A stretch of DNA of 33,382 nucleotides from NCBI GenBank assembly GCA_021784785.1, contig JAJYHJ010000059.1:1-33382 (forward strand), written 5' to 3'. How positions within the stretch are numbered: the first letter of the stretch is position 1; each line of letters begins with the position of its first letter. The notes under the pieces were generated by a model, which worked only from the letters and a program-made list of their open reading frames with translations, made no database searches and was not told the origin of the DNA. The stretch comes from Actinomycetes bacterium (GTDB lineage: Bacteria > Actinomycetota > Acidimicrobiia > Acidimicrobiales > Acidimicrobiaceae). The position numbers and the translations under genes were made by a program. Shown piece by piece: positions 8,883-16,810 of the stretch.

Positions 8883-10319
8883 TTACTCCCCGATGTAAGA
8901 CATGACATGTTTAATTCTGGTGTAGTCTTCAAAGCCGTACATGGAGAGATCTTTTCCGTAGCCGGAGTGCTTGAAACCGCCGTGAGGCATCTCAGCTACG
9001 ATAGGGATGTGTGTGTTGATCCAGACGGCACCGAAGTTTAATCCTTTGGACATGCGCATAGCGGTCGCATGATCTTTTGTCCATACCGAAGAGGCGAGTC
9101 CATACTCAACGTCGTTTGCCATCTGCAGAGCTTCTTTCTCGGTTGTAAAGCGTTGGACGGTAATCACCGGTCCGAAAACTTCATTTCTGACGATCTCGTC
9201 GCTCTGTTTGAGATCTATGACCACAGTTGGGGCGAAGAAAAACCCTTGTTCGGATATCCGGGTTCCACCTGCAACGACTCGCGCGTGAGAGGGAAGTCGC
9301 TCAATCAGACCCTCGACGCGAGCGAGTTGATTGGGGTTGTTAAGTGGTCCAAATAATGCATCTCCATTGGACGGAGGGCCAGTGATCGTATTTGACGCAA
9401 ACTCTTTCATGAGTTCTACGAATCTGTCGTAGGCACCTGATTGAACCAAGACTCTACTGGCCGCGGTGCAGTCCTGCCCGGCGTTGAAGTAACCTGCGAT
9501 TCCTATTCCTTCGACGGCTTTTTCAAGGTTAGCGTCGTCAAATACCACGACAGGAGCGTTCCCGCCAAGTTCAAGATGGACCTTCTTTAGGTCCTTTGCT
9601 GCACTCGTAGCGACTTCGATTCCTGCTCTGACCGAACCGGTAATAGAAACCATCTGGGGCGTCTTATGGGCTACCAAGAGACGACCAGTATCTCGATCTC
9701 CGCACACTACGTTTAGAGTTCCCTCGGGTAGAAATTCAGACATGATCTCTGCCATCAATAATGTTGATGCTGGAGTGGTGTCCGATGGCTTGATTACGAG
9801 AGTATTTCCGGCAGCTAAAGCAGGAGCGAACTTCCATACTGCCATCATCATTGGATAGTTCCATGGAGTGACAGCGGCACAAACACCTATAGGTTCCCGC
9901 CGTATCATGGAGGTGTGGTCGGTCATGTATTCAGCAACTGACTTTCCCTCAAGGTGTCTGGCTGCTGACGCGAAAAATCTGATCTGATCGATCATAGGTG
10001 GGATCTCTTCAGACAGAGTAAGTCCAACGGGCTTCCCAGTATTTTCACTCTCTACTGCTACCAACTCATCGGCTCTTTTCTCAAAGGCGTCGGCGACCTT
10101 TAATAAGGCTAAGGATCTTGCTGAAGGCGTCATATTGCTCCAAACTTCAAAAGCCTCGGTAGCTGCTTGAAATGCAAGGTCAATGTCTTCTTCACGTGAG
10201 TTTGGCGACGTGGCATATACCTCACCGGTAGCCGGGTTGACGATGCTTAAGAACTCTTTACTCCTAGATGCGGTGTTCTTGCCGCCTATAAAGTTCTGAA
10301 ACTCTGCTTTAGACGTCAT
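8883..10319 (-). CDS. Aldehyde dehydrogenase (gamma-aminobutyraldehyde / betaine aldehyde dehydrogenase-like)
   Basis: 478 aa; 'GVCAAVTPWNYPMMMAVWKFAPALAAGNTLVIKPSDTTPAS', 'VHLELGGNAPVVVFDDANLEKAV', catalytic 'YFNAGQDCTAASRVLVQ', 'NEVFGPVITVQRFTTEKEA'; SD ggggagg upstream of ATG. Confidence 0.93.
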   Translation of the reverse strand: MTSKAEFQNFIGGKNTASRSKEFLSIVNPATGEVYATSPNSREEDIDLAFQAATEAFEVWSNMTPSARSLALLKVADAFEKRADELVAVESENTGKPVGLTLSEEIPPMIDQIRFFASAARHLEGKSVAEYMTDHTSMIRREPIGVCAAVTPWNYPMMMAVWKFAPALAAGNTLVIKPSDTTPASTLLMAEIMSEFLPEGTLNVVCGDRDTGRLLVAHKTPQMVSITGSVRAGIEVATSAAKDLKKVHLELGGNAPVVVFDDANLEKAVEGIGIAGYFNAGQDCTAASRVLVQSGAYDRFVELMKEFASNTITGPPSNGDALFGPLNNPNQLARVEGLIERLPSHARVVAGGTRISEQGFFFAPTVVIDLKQSDEIVRNEVFGPVITVQRFTTEKEALQMANDVEYGLASSVWTKDHATAMRMSKGLNFGAVWINTHIPIVAEMPHGGFKHSGYGKDLSMYGFEDYTRIKHVMSYIGE

Positions 10320-10438
10320 ATATTTACCTCCCCATTTGTTATCTAACTTCGATGGTAGCTCGAATTCGATTAGGGAGATACCTTTCGTGCGTGGGTGATG
10401 TTATTGTTTTATACAGATAGAGTCCTTTCTTTGTGGAG

Positions 10439-10457
10439 AAACGTCTATTTGACGTTT
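10439..10457. promoter_or_regulatory. Candidate operator 1: perfect inverted repeat AAACGTC-TATTT-GACGTTT
   Basis: 7-bp arms, 5-nt spacer, total 19 bp, in the intergenic space between divergent ALDH and Lrp/AsnC genes. Confidence 0.5.
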
Positions 10458-10583
10458 AACCTTGCGATGACTGCGCTTTGTGTTGTCTGATAGAAATACC
10501 TATAAGTAATGTACTTGCCTTGAGGGTTTCACTGGGAGAGTTGCTTATTTGGGATTGGAAGCATCTCCTTCACCGGAGGCGCC

Positions 10584-10656
10584 CTGAAAATATTGCGAAA
10601 TCGATTGTTGTTTGGCAGAGTTGTACTGAAACAGTACAAGATCCACTGAAAATATT
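10584..10656. repeat. 11-bp direct repeat CTGAAAATATT (10584-10594 and 10646-10656) flanking candidate operator 2
   Basis: Exact duplicate copies 62 bp apart, one on each side of the TTGTACTG...CAGTACAA palindrome. Confidence 0.6.
10621..10639. promoter_or_regulatory. Candidate operator 2: perfect inverted repeat TTGTACTG-AAA-CAGTACAA
   Basis: 8-bp perfect arms, 3-nt spacer, total 19 bp, about 90 bp upstream of the Lrp/AsnC start. Confidence 0.6.
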
Positions 10657-10728
10657 ATGATTCCGACGTAATAAATGGCTAGTATAGGTCACATGGATTC
10701 AAGGTAAGTCCTTGAGTTTTGAGAGTTT

Positions 10729-11286
10729 TTGGGGGTGATAGAGTACTTGGATGATGGACGACGAGTTCAATCGGAGGTTCAAGGTTCTGCAACGCTAAAA
10801 GATCGTGAACCTCTCCACAGTGGGACGGTAAAGCTGGACTCTATCTCGTTGCGGTTGATCGAGTTGCTTCAACGTGATGGTCGCCTCTCTTATGCGACTA
10901 TGGCGAAAGATGTGGGGCTTTCTGAAGCGGCAGTACGCCATAGGGTGCAGCGCCTAATCGATACGGGAGTTATGCAAATAGTAGCCGTTACCGATCCCTT
11001 GAGCCTAGGAATGGGACGCCAAGCGCTGGTAGGAGTTAGGGCGTCTGGAGACCTAATAGAGGTTGCCAACAGGATCTCTAATATTTGGGAGGCAGACTAT
11101 GTCGTCATCTGTGCAGGGTCTGTTGATATATTTGTGGAGATCGTCGCAAGAGACGACGAGAGACTCCTTGAGATAATAAACGACGAGATACGTTCGATTC
11201 CGGGAGTCGTTGCAACTGAGGCGTTTGTGTACTTGCGTCTAGCAAAGCAGACATACTCATACAACTCACGGGATCGAGACATTTAA
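10729..11286 (+). CDS. Lrp/AsnC family transcriptional regulator
   Basis: 185 aa; HTH 'LDSISLRLIELLQRDGRLSYATMAKDVGLSEAAVRHRVQRLIDTGVMQIVAVTDPLSLG' followed by RAM-type domain 'ALVGVRASGDLIEVANRISNIWEADYVVICAGSVDIFVEIVARDDERLLEIINDEIRSIPGV'. Start is TTG 10729 or GTG 10735. Confidence 0.92.
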   Translation: MGVIEYLDDGRRVQSEVQGSATLKDREPLHSGTVKLDSISLRLIELLQRDGRLSYATMAKDVGLSEAAVRHRVQRLIDTGVMQIVAVTDPLSLGMGRQALVGVRASGDLIEVANRISNIWEADYVVICAGSVDIFVEIVARDDERLLEIINDEIRSIPGVVATEAFVYLRLAKQTYSYNSRDRDI

Positions 11287-11299
11287 ACAAAAGGAGACA

Positions 11300-12688
11300 A
11301 TGATGACAGAGTATGACGACGCAAGGGTAAAACATCTTCAAGAGGCGGCGAAGAGGCATCTCTGGATGCACTTCACTCGAATGTCTACCTTTGATGAGGA
11401 AGAACTACCAATCATGGTTAGGGGTGAGGGTGTCTATGTATGGGACTCCTCTGGGAAACGATATCTAGATGGACTTTCGGGACTCTTTGTCAGCCAACTG
11501 GGACACGGTAGAACAGAGTTGGCAGAGGCGGCCTCAAAACAGGCCTCCACGTTGGCTTACTTTCCGGTATGGAGTTATGCCCATACTCCAGCGGTTGAGT
11601 TGGCTGAGAAGTTGGCGTTATTAGCACCTGGTGACTTGAACCGTGTGTTTTTTACGACTGGTGGCGGCGAGGCGGTGGAAGCCGCATACAAGTTGGCGCG
11701 CCAGTACTTTGCGGCTAAGGGAAAACCTCACAAATATAAGGTTATCTCCAGAAATATTGCATATCATGGGGCATCACTTGGGGCACTTGCTATCACAGGA
11801 CTGCCAGCCTATAAAGCGCCTTTTGAACCGCTACTTCCGGGTGCGAGAAAAGTGGCAAACACTAACCAGTATCGATGTGATGACTGTGCCTGGAAGGGGT
11901 CGTGCACTCTTAGATGTGCGGACGATATTGAACGAGTGATCCAATACGAAGGTGCGGATACAGTTGCCGTTGTCTACCTTGAGCCTGTCCAAAATGGTGG
12001 CGGGTGTTTTACCCCTCCGCCGGGTTACTTCGAGAGGGTGCGAGAGATATGTGACAAGTATGACGTACTGCTAGTATCTGACGAAGTAATTACGGCTTTT
12101 GGCAGGCTGGGCCACTACTTCGGTGCTGAGCGCTATGGATACCAGCCAGATATGATTACATGTGCCAAGGGTATGACCTCTGGGTATGCTCCGATAGGTG
12201 CAATGATCGCCTCTGACAAGCTTATGGAGCCTTTCTTGCATGGTAAAAGTACATACCTACATGGGATAACTTATGGCGGCCATCCAGTCGCCGCCGCAGT
12301 GGCTCTTGCAAACCTAGAGGTGTTCGAGAGGGAGCAGATAAACGATCACGTGCTCGCAAACGAGGGGATCTTTAAAGAGAAGCTTGAGTCATTAATGGAC
12401 ATTCCTATTGTTGGTGAGATACGCGGTGCTGGTTACTTCTACGCGATAGACCTGGTAAAAGATCAAGAGAGTAAGGGCCTATTCTCCGACGAGGAGTCAG
12501 AACATCTTCTTAGAGGCTTTCTCTCGAGAGAGATCCTTGACGCAGGGCTGATCTGTCGTTCTGACGACAGAGGAGAGCCGGTGATACAGTTGGCGCCTCC
12601 GCTTATCTCAACCGTAGAACACTTCGATGAGATCATATCTGTCTTACGTCCGGTTCTAGAGCGGGCAGCTGAGATGATAATCAAGTAG
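11300..12688 (+). CDS. Class III aminotransferase (putrescine / omega-amino acid:pyruvate aminotransferase-like)
   Basis: 462 aa; 'FFTTGGGEAVEAAYKLARQYFAAKGKPHKYKVISRNIAYHGASLGALAITG', 'LVSDEVITAFGRLGHYFGAERYGYQPDMITCAKGMTSGYAPIGAMIAS', 'TYLHGITYGGHPVAAAVALANLEVF'. Starts 14 nt after the Lrp/AsnC gene, so probably one operon. Confidence 0.92.
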   Translation: MMTEYDDARVKHLQEAAKRHLWMHFTRMSTFDEEELPIMVRGEGVYVWDSSGKRYLDGLSGLFVSQLGHGRTELAEAASKQASTLAYFPVWSYAHTPAVELAEKLALLAPGDLNRVFFTTGGGEAVEAAYKLARQYFAAKGKPHKYKVISRNIAYHGASLGALAITGLPAYKAPFEPLLPGARKVANTNQYRCDDCAWKGSCTLRCADDIERVIQYEGADTVAVVYLEPVQNGGGCFTPPPGYFERVREICDKYDVLLVSDEVITAFGRLGHYFGAERYGYQPDMITCAKGMTSGYAPIGAMIASDKLMEPFLHGKSTYLHGITYGGHPVAAAVALANLEVFEREQINDHVLANEGIFKEKLESLMDIPIVGEIRGAGYFYAIDLVKDQESKGLFSDEESEHLLRGFLSREILDAGLICRSDDRGEPVIQLAPPLISTVEHFDEIISVLRPVLERAAEMIIK

Positions 12689-12998
12689 CCACGAGCGGGT
12701 TTGATTGTTTGTGATACTAGAGAGTGCGTAGAGATATAAGGTACTGGGGCGTGACTTGGGTTCAAGTGTCGCTCGTGTTTGCATCTAGCTGCTTGAAGGC
12801 ATACTAAAACCCTACGGTCTACGTAAAAGTGAAGCTACGAATGTGATGATTGTTGAGGTGGTCATCACTTTCAGTTGTTGATATCGACCGCACCCTGCAA
12901 GAAGGATCTGGCTAAGACACTCTTGCGCTTTGGTTATCTGATACTTCATATAGTTATTGCGTGGGGTTGAACAGGCATAGGACGCCCCTCGACGTTTC

Positions 12999-13039
12999 GT
13001 TATTTGCACCGAGCGTTTTGGACACTCGGTGCAAATAAC
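12999..13039. repeat. Large hairpin/inverted repeat gttatttgcaccgagcg / cactcggtgcaaataac
   Basis: 17-bp arms with one mismatch (15 bp continuous perfect), 7-nt spacer (ttttgga), in a non-coding region. Confidence 0.75.
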
Positions 13040-13196
13040 TGTTGCAGATTTCCCCAAGGACTATTGCTGTAAAGTAGTTGGAGCCTTCGCGCGACCAAGC
13101 CTCTTGGTGAGTATAAGCAGTGGGCTAACTATGATTTAGGATCTATGAGGAGTACTGACGCACCCGATACGGACTAATGATGGTGGGAATCGAGTA

Positions 13197-13424
13197 ATGT
13201 ATCTGAGTGCTGTAGGTAGTTTATTTGTTTCTGATATAGATGGCCATGTCTCACGTAGAGAAGTTTTCCGAACTGGCCGCGCTGGTCTGGATATTGTTCG
13301 GATCTATGAAGGCTGCGAGGACTCCAGCTTTTACGGCTGCCTGCTTTCTTATTCGAATAAGCAATTTCACAACGTTTTGGTGAGTGGAGATGCGGTACGC
13401 ATACTTGAGGGATTTTTGACGTGA
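13197..13424 (+). CDS. Small hypothetical protein (75 aa) possibly translationally coupled to the GNAT gene
   Basis: ATG ORF whose TGA stop (13422-13424) overlaps the GTG start of the downstream GNAT gene as GTGA; no recognised family. Confidence 0.4.
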   Translation: MYLSAVGSLFVSDIDGHVSRREVFRTGRAGLDIVRIYEGCEDSSFYGCLLSYSNKQFHNVLVSGDAVRILEGFLT

Positions 13425-13945
13425 TTTCCATCACAGTGGGCACGGATGCGGATAAGGATTGGACAGCCGATGTCCTCAGTCAGCGTTGGGGAAATTCGAT
13501 GATTGTGAGCCGTGGTCGATGCCACGACGTCTCCAAGCTGTCGGCTCTCATTGCCGAGATCGATGGTGAGCGCCTTGGTCTTGCCACCTACCGCACCGAC
13601 GATGAGCAAGTCGAGTTGGTCACTCTCGACGCGCTGCTACAGCGTCAAGGAATCGGTAGTGCCTTACTGTTGGCTGTGAGTGAGCGAGGCATCTCAGCGG
13701 GGTGCCATCGGCTTTGGCTGGTCACTTCCAACGACAACCTCGATGCGATCCGCTTCTACCAACGACGCGGGATGAGGATCGCTGCTGTATACAGAGGCGC
13801 TATCGACGAGGCGCGGCAGCTCAAGCCTACGATACCGGAAGTGGGCAACTATGCGATCCCAGTCCACGACGAAATAGAGCTCGAACTTCTCTTATACAAA
13901 CGCGACCATCAGCAATGCGTCGGCCGCGTTGCTTCCCATGACTAA
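13421..13945 (+). CDS. GNAT family N-acetyltransferase
   Basis: 174 aa; 'VELVTLDALLQRQGIGSALLLAVSERGISAGCHRLWLVTSNDNLDAIRFYQRRGMRIAAVYRGAIDEARQLKPTIPEVGNYAIPVHDEIELEL' matches the acetyl-CoA-binding (Q/RxxGxG/A) and C-terminal pattern of GNATs. Confidence 0.88.
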   Translation: MISITVGTDADKDWTADVLSQRWGNSMIVSRGRCHDVSKLSALIAEIDGERLGLATYRTDDEQVELVTLDALLQRQGIGSALLLAVSERGISAGCHRLWLVTSNDNLDAIRFYQRRGMRIAAVYRGAIDEARQLKPTIPEVGNYAIPVHDEIELELLLYKRDHQQCVGRVASHD

Positions 13946-14163
13946 CGCCCAACTTGCGACCACTGATTCCAGAATCTAGTGACCAGACAATCTTGAACCG
14001 CTATGCCAACATCGATTTGCCTTGAATTTATCGAGCGTAGGCGGTTGGGATTACTACCGTTAATCCGATAGTAACAAAATAGCCAGTTGAGATGATCGCA
14101 TATAGTATACAATCTTGCAATGGGTCACTGACTGGAGTGTCCCTTGGTGAGGAAGGTAGATTC

Positions 14164-15798
14164 TTGTCCTTGTTTAAGCGATCTCAACCCGTTATTCGAC
14201 GTTTTCGAGTTCCGAGTGTTCTTGCTGGTGCGGCCATGGTAATGGCAAGCTGCTCTAGTGGTTCGACAGCCACTTCTAGTGGAAGCGCTTCGACAAGCAC
14301 GAAGGCTTCGTCTGCTAAAATACACAACGGTGGACAGATAGTTGTCGGGCTGCCCGCGGCTCCTGAGGCACTTGACCCATCGACCGAAGCCACATACTAC
14401 GGCAGAATTGTATTTGCCAATATGTGTTTAGGGTTATATGGGATTAACTCTTCTGGACTTCCTGCTCCGGTGTTGGCGACGAGTGCCCCCGTGATTACGG
14501 ACGGGGGAACGCTTTACACTATTCACCTTAGATCAGGAGTGAAATTTAATGACGGGACTGCACTAAACGCGTCTGCGGTCGTCACATCGATTGAGCGTGA
14601 TCAAACTCTTCCCACCTCCGCAAGAGCGTCTGCCCTCAAAGACATTACTTCCGTTACTGCGACCGGTCCAGATACCGTTCAAATTAAGCTTGCTTCACCC
14701 GATGCAGCTTTGACTAATATTTTGGCAGGTCGTTCCGGAATTGTGATGTCACCGACGGCACTTGCTAAAGAAGGTGCCAACTTTGGATTACATCCAGAGT
14801 GTGTCGGTCCCTTTATGTTCTCGTCAAGACCTTCGTTGGATCAAATAAACCTAGTAAAATCACCGTACTTCTACGGCGCGTCATCGGTGCATGCGTCAAG
14901 TGTGGAGTTCACTGTAATAACGGACCCGAGTACCTGCTATTCCAATTTACTTTCGGGTGCGATCAACGTTGCTTTGTGTTTGGCTCCAAACGATGTAGCG
15001 ATCTTGTCGAAAAATCCTGCATTCAAAACGCAGTCAGTGATTACAAATGCCTACGCTGGAATCGATATCAATCTTGATAATGCTAACGGCTTTGGTAAGC
15101 CGCCGGCAGTACCTAATAATCCGATTGCTCAGCACCCATCTTTGGCTAAAGCCTTTGAATTAAGTATCTCTAGAAAAACCATTAATAAAGTTGTGTTCTC
15201 TGGTATAAACCTGCCTGGCTGTACGCCGTTGGCACCGAGCAGCCCGTATCATACATCTATAGGTTGTACCCATAGGAACATTGCCGAGGCGAAAGCTATT
15301 ATTAAGGCATCTGGAGTTTCGACACCTATACATTTGACCCTGATGGTTCCAACCGGAACGCTCAATGTGCAAGAAGGGGAGGTGATTGCGTCGGAAGCAG
15401 CTGCAGCAGGTTTCGACATAACCGTTGCTCCGACTGAATTTACTACTGCGCTTGCATCTGCCCAAAGCGGAAACTATCAAATGTTTGCAATCGGCTGGTC
15501 GGGTAGGGTCGATCCAGATCAAAACATCACGCAATTTTATACGCCGGGTAGCGCCTTGAACTACACTGGCGTTCAGGATCCCACCTTGCTATCACTGCTA
15601 GCTCAGGGTCGAGCGGCTTCGACGATAAGTGCTCGAAAGGCGATATATGCCCAGGTTGAAAAGCGTCTAGAAAAGGATCTTGGCATCATCTACCTCTTCC
15701 ATGAGGCGGTTCAGCTAGCTTCAGTATCGAAACTTCAAGGCGTAGATTTTACCCCTGATGGACTGATTCACCTTGCTAACGCTGGATTTACCGGGTAA
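14164..15798 (+). CDS. ABC transporter substrate-binding lipoprotein (SBP_bac_5, dipeptide/oligopeptide/nickel type)
   Basis: ORF track begins at 14092 but TTG at 14164 or 14170 follows an SD-like gaggaagg; signal peptide 'FKRSQPVIRRFRVPSVLAGAAMVMASC' with lipobox Cys; 'GGQIVVGLPAAPEALDPSTEATYYGRIVFANMCLGLY', 'YTIHLRSGVKFNDGTALNASAVVTSIER'. Confidence 0.9.
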   Translation: MSLFKRSQPVIRRFRVPSVLAGAAMVMASCSSGSTATSSGSASTSTKASSAKIHNGGQIVVGLPAAPEALDPSTEATYYGRIVFANMCLGLYGINSSGLPAPVLATSAPVITDGGTLYTIHLRSGVKFNDGTALNASAVVTSIERDQTLPTSARASALKDITSVTATGPDTVQIKLASPDAALTNILAGRSGIVMSPTALAKEGANFGLHPECVGPFMFSSRPSLDQINLVKSPYFYGASSVHASSVEFTVITDPSTCYSNLLSGAINVALCLAPNDVAILSKNPAFKTQSVITNAYAGIDINLDNANGFGKPPAVPNNPIAQHPSLAKAFELSISRKTINKVVFSGINLPGCTPLAPSSPYHTSIGCTHRNIAEAKAIIKASGVSTPIHLTLMVPTGTLNVQEGEVIASEAAAAGFDITVAPTEFTTALASAQSGNYQMFAIGWSGRVDPDQNITQFYTPGSALNYTGVQDPTLLSLLAQGRAASTISARKAIYAQVEKRLEKDLGIIYLFHEAVQLASVSKLQGVDFTPDGLIHLANAGFTG

Positions 15799-15853
15799 GA
15801 GATAGTCGACAATCTGCTATTTCATCTGTTGACACAGGGAGGACTGAATAAGA

Positions 15854-16810
15854 TTGAAGAGGTATCTTCTAAGACGAGCCGGTGCTTCGTTGATCACGCT
15901 AATCGCAGCGTCAATGGTCGTATTTATTGGAGTACGATCTCTTCCTGGAAACATGGCGGTAGCGCTATCTGGTGAAAATGGAAGTGCGGCAGCATTGGCG
16001 GCGATCACGAAGGAGTTCGGGCTTGATAAACCTCTCGTGATCCAGTATGTAGATTGGGTTGGCCAATTACTGAGGGGACATCTTGGTGTGTCCCCTCAAA
16101 CTGGACTAACTGTCAGCTCTGAGCTTGCGCAGAGAGTTCCAGTTACTTTGGAGCTTACAGTCTTGTCGATTCTTCTGGGGATTGTAATCGGAATTCCCGC
16201 TGGTATTGGTGCAGCTGTAAGGAGAGGCAAGGCTCTTGACTATGCAAGTAATGCGGTAGCGCTCTTTGGTCTTTCAGTTCCTTCGTTCTGGTTTGGAATA
16301 CTTCTGATTTTACTCTTCTCTGTGAAGTTCCATATCTTCCCGTCGTCTGGGTATGTGTCGCTATTTTCGAACCCGGTTGAAAATCTGAAGGATATGGTTA
16401 TGCCAGTGGTCGTTCTTGGTTCCGGAGTTGCTGCCATATTGATGAGACAGATGAGAGCGGGAATGCTTGAGACTTTGAGGTCAGACTACGTTCGTACAGC
16501 TCGAGCTAAGGGTCTTTCTGAAAAGGTCGTCATTGGCAAACATGCACTGAGAAACAGTATTACGGCAGTGGTTACGGTGCTCGGTCTTCAGTTTGGCGTG
16601 CTCCTGTCAGGCGTTGCCGTCACCGAACAAGTGTTTCTTCTTCCAGGCCTAGGTCGTTTAACGATTGATGCGGTATTTCAACGTGATTATCCTACATTAG
16701 AAGCGGTGGCTCTTCTCGTCGCTACTTCGTACATTGTCATTAACTTCCTGGTAGATGTAGTATATAGTGTTCTCAATCCTAGAATACGTCTTGCTGGAGG
16801 GTCGGCATGA
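15854..16810 (+). CDS. ABC transporter permease (DppB-type)
   Basis: 318 aa, TTG start; 'MKRYLLRRAGASLITLIAASMVVF', 'GVAAILMRQMRAGMLETLRSDYVRTARAKGLSEKVVIGKHALRNSITAVVTVLGLQFGVLLSGVAVTEQVFLLPGLGRLTIDAVFQRDYPTLEAVAL'. Confidence 0.95.
   Translation: MKRYLLRRAGASLITLIAASMVVFIGVRSLPGNMAVALSGENGSAAALAAITKEFGLDKPLVIQYVDWVGQLLRGHLGVSPQTGLTVSSELAQRVPVTLELTVLSILLGIVIGIPAGIGAAVRRGKALDYASNAVALFGLSVPSFWFGILLILLFSVKFHIFPSSGYVSLFSNPVENLKDMVMPVVVLGSGVAAILMRQMRAGMLETLRSDYVRTARAKGLSEKVVIGKHALRNSITAVVTVLGLQFGVLLSGVAVTEQVFLLPGLGRLTIDAVFQRDYPTLEAVALLVATSYIVINFLVDVVYSVLNPRIRLAGGSA

Noticed and set aside
10478-10660. 60-aa ORF within the ALDH-Lrp intergenic region
   Set aside because: It overlaps the candidate operator dyad and has no motif or SD; region looks regulatory.
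12812-13057. 81-aa Cys-containing minus-strand ORF (MGKSATVICTECPKRSVQITKRRGASYAC...)
   Set aside because: Its CxxC-like segment is generated by translating through the 12999-13039 palindrome; no other support.
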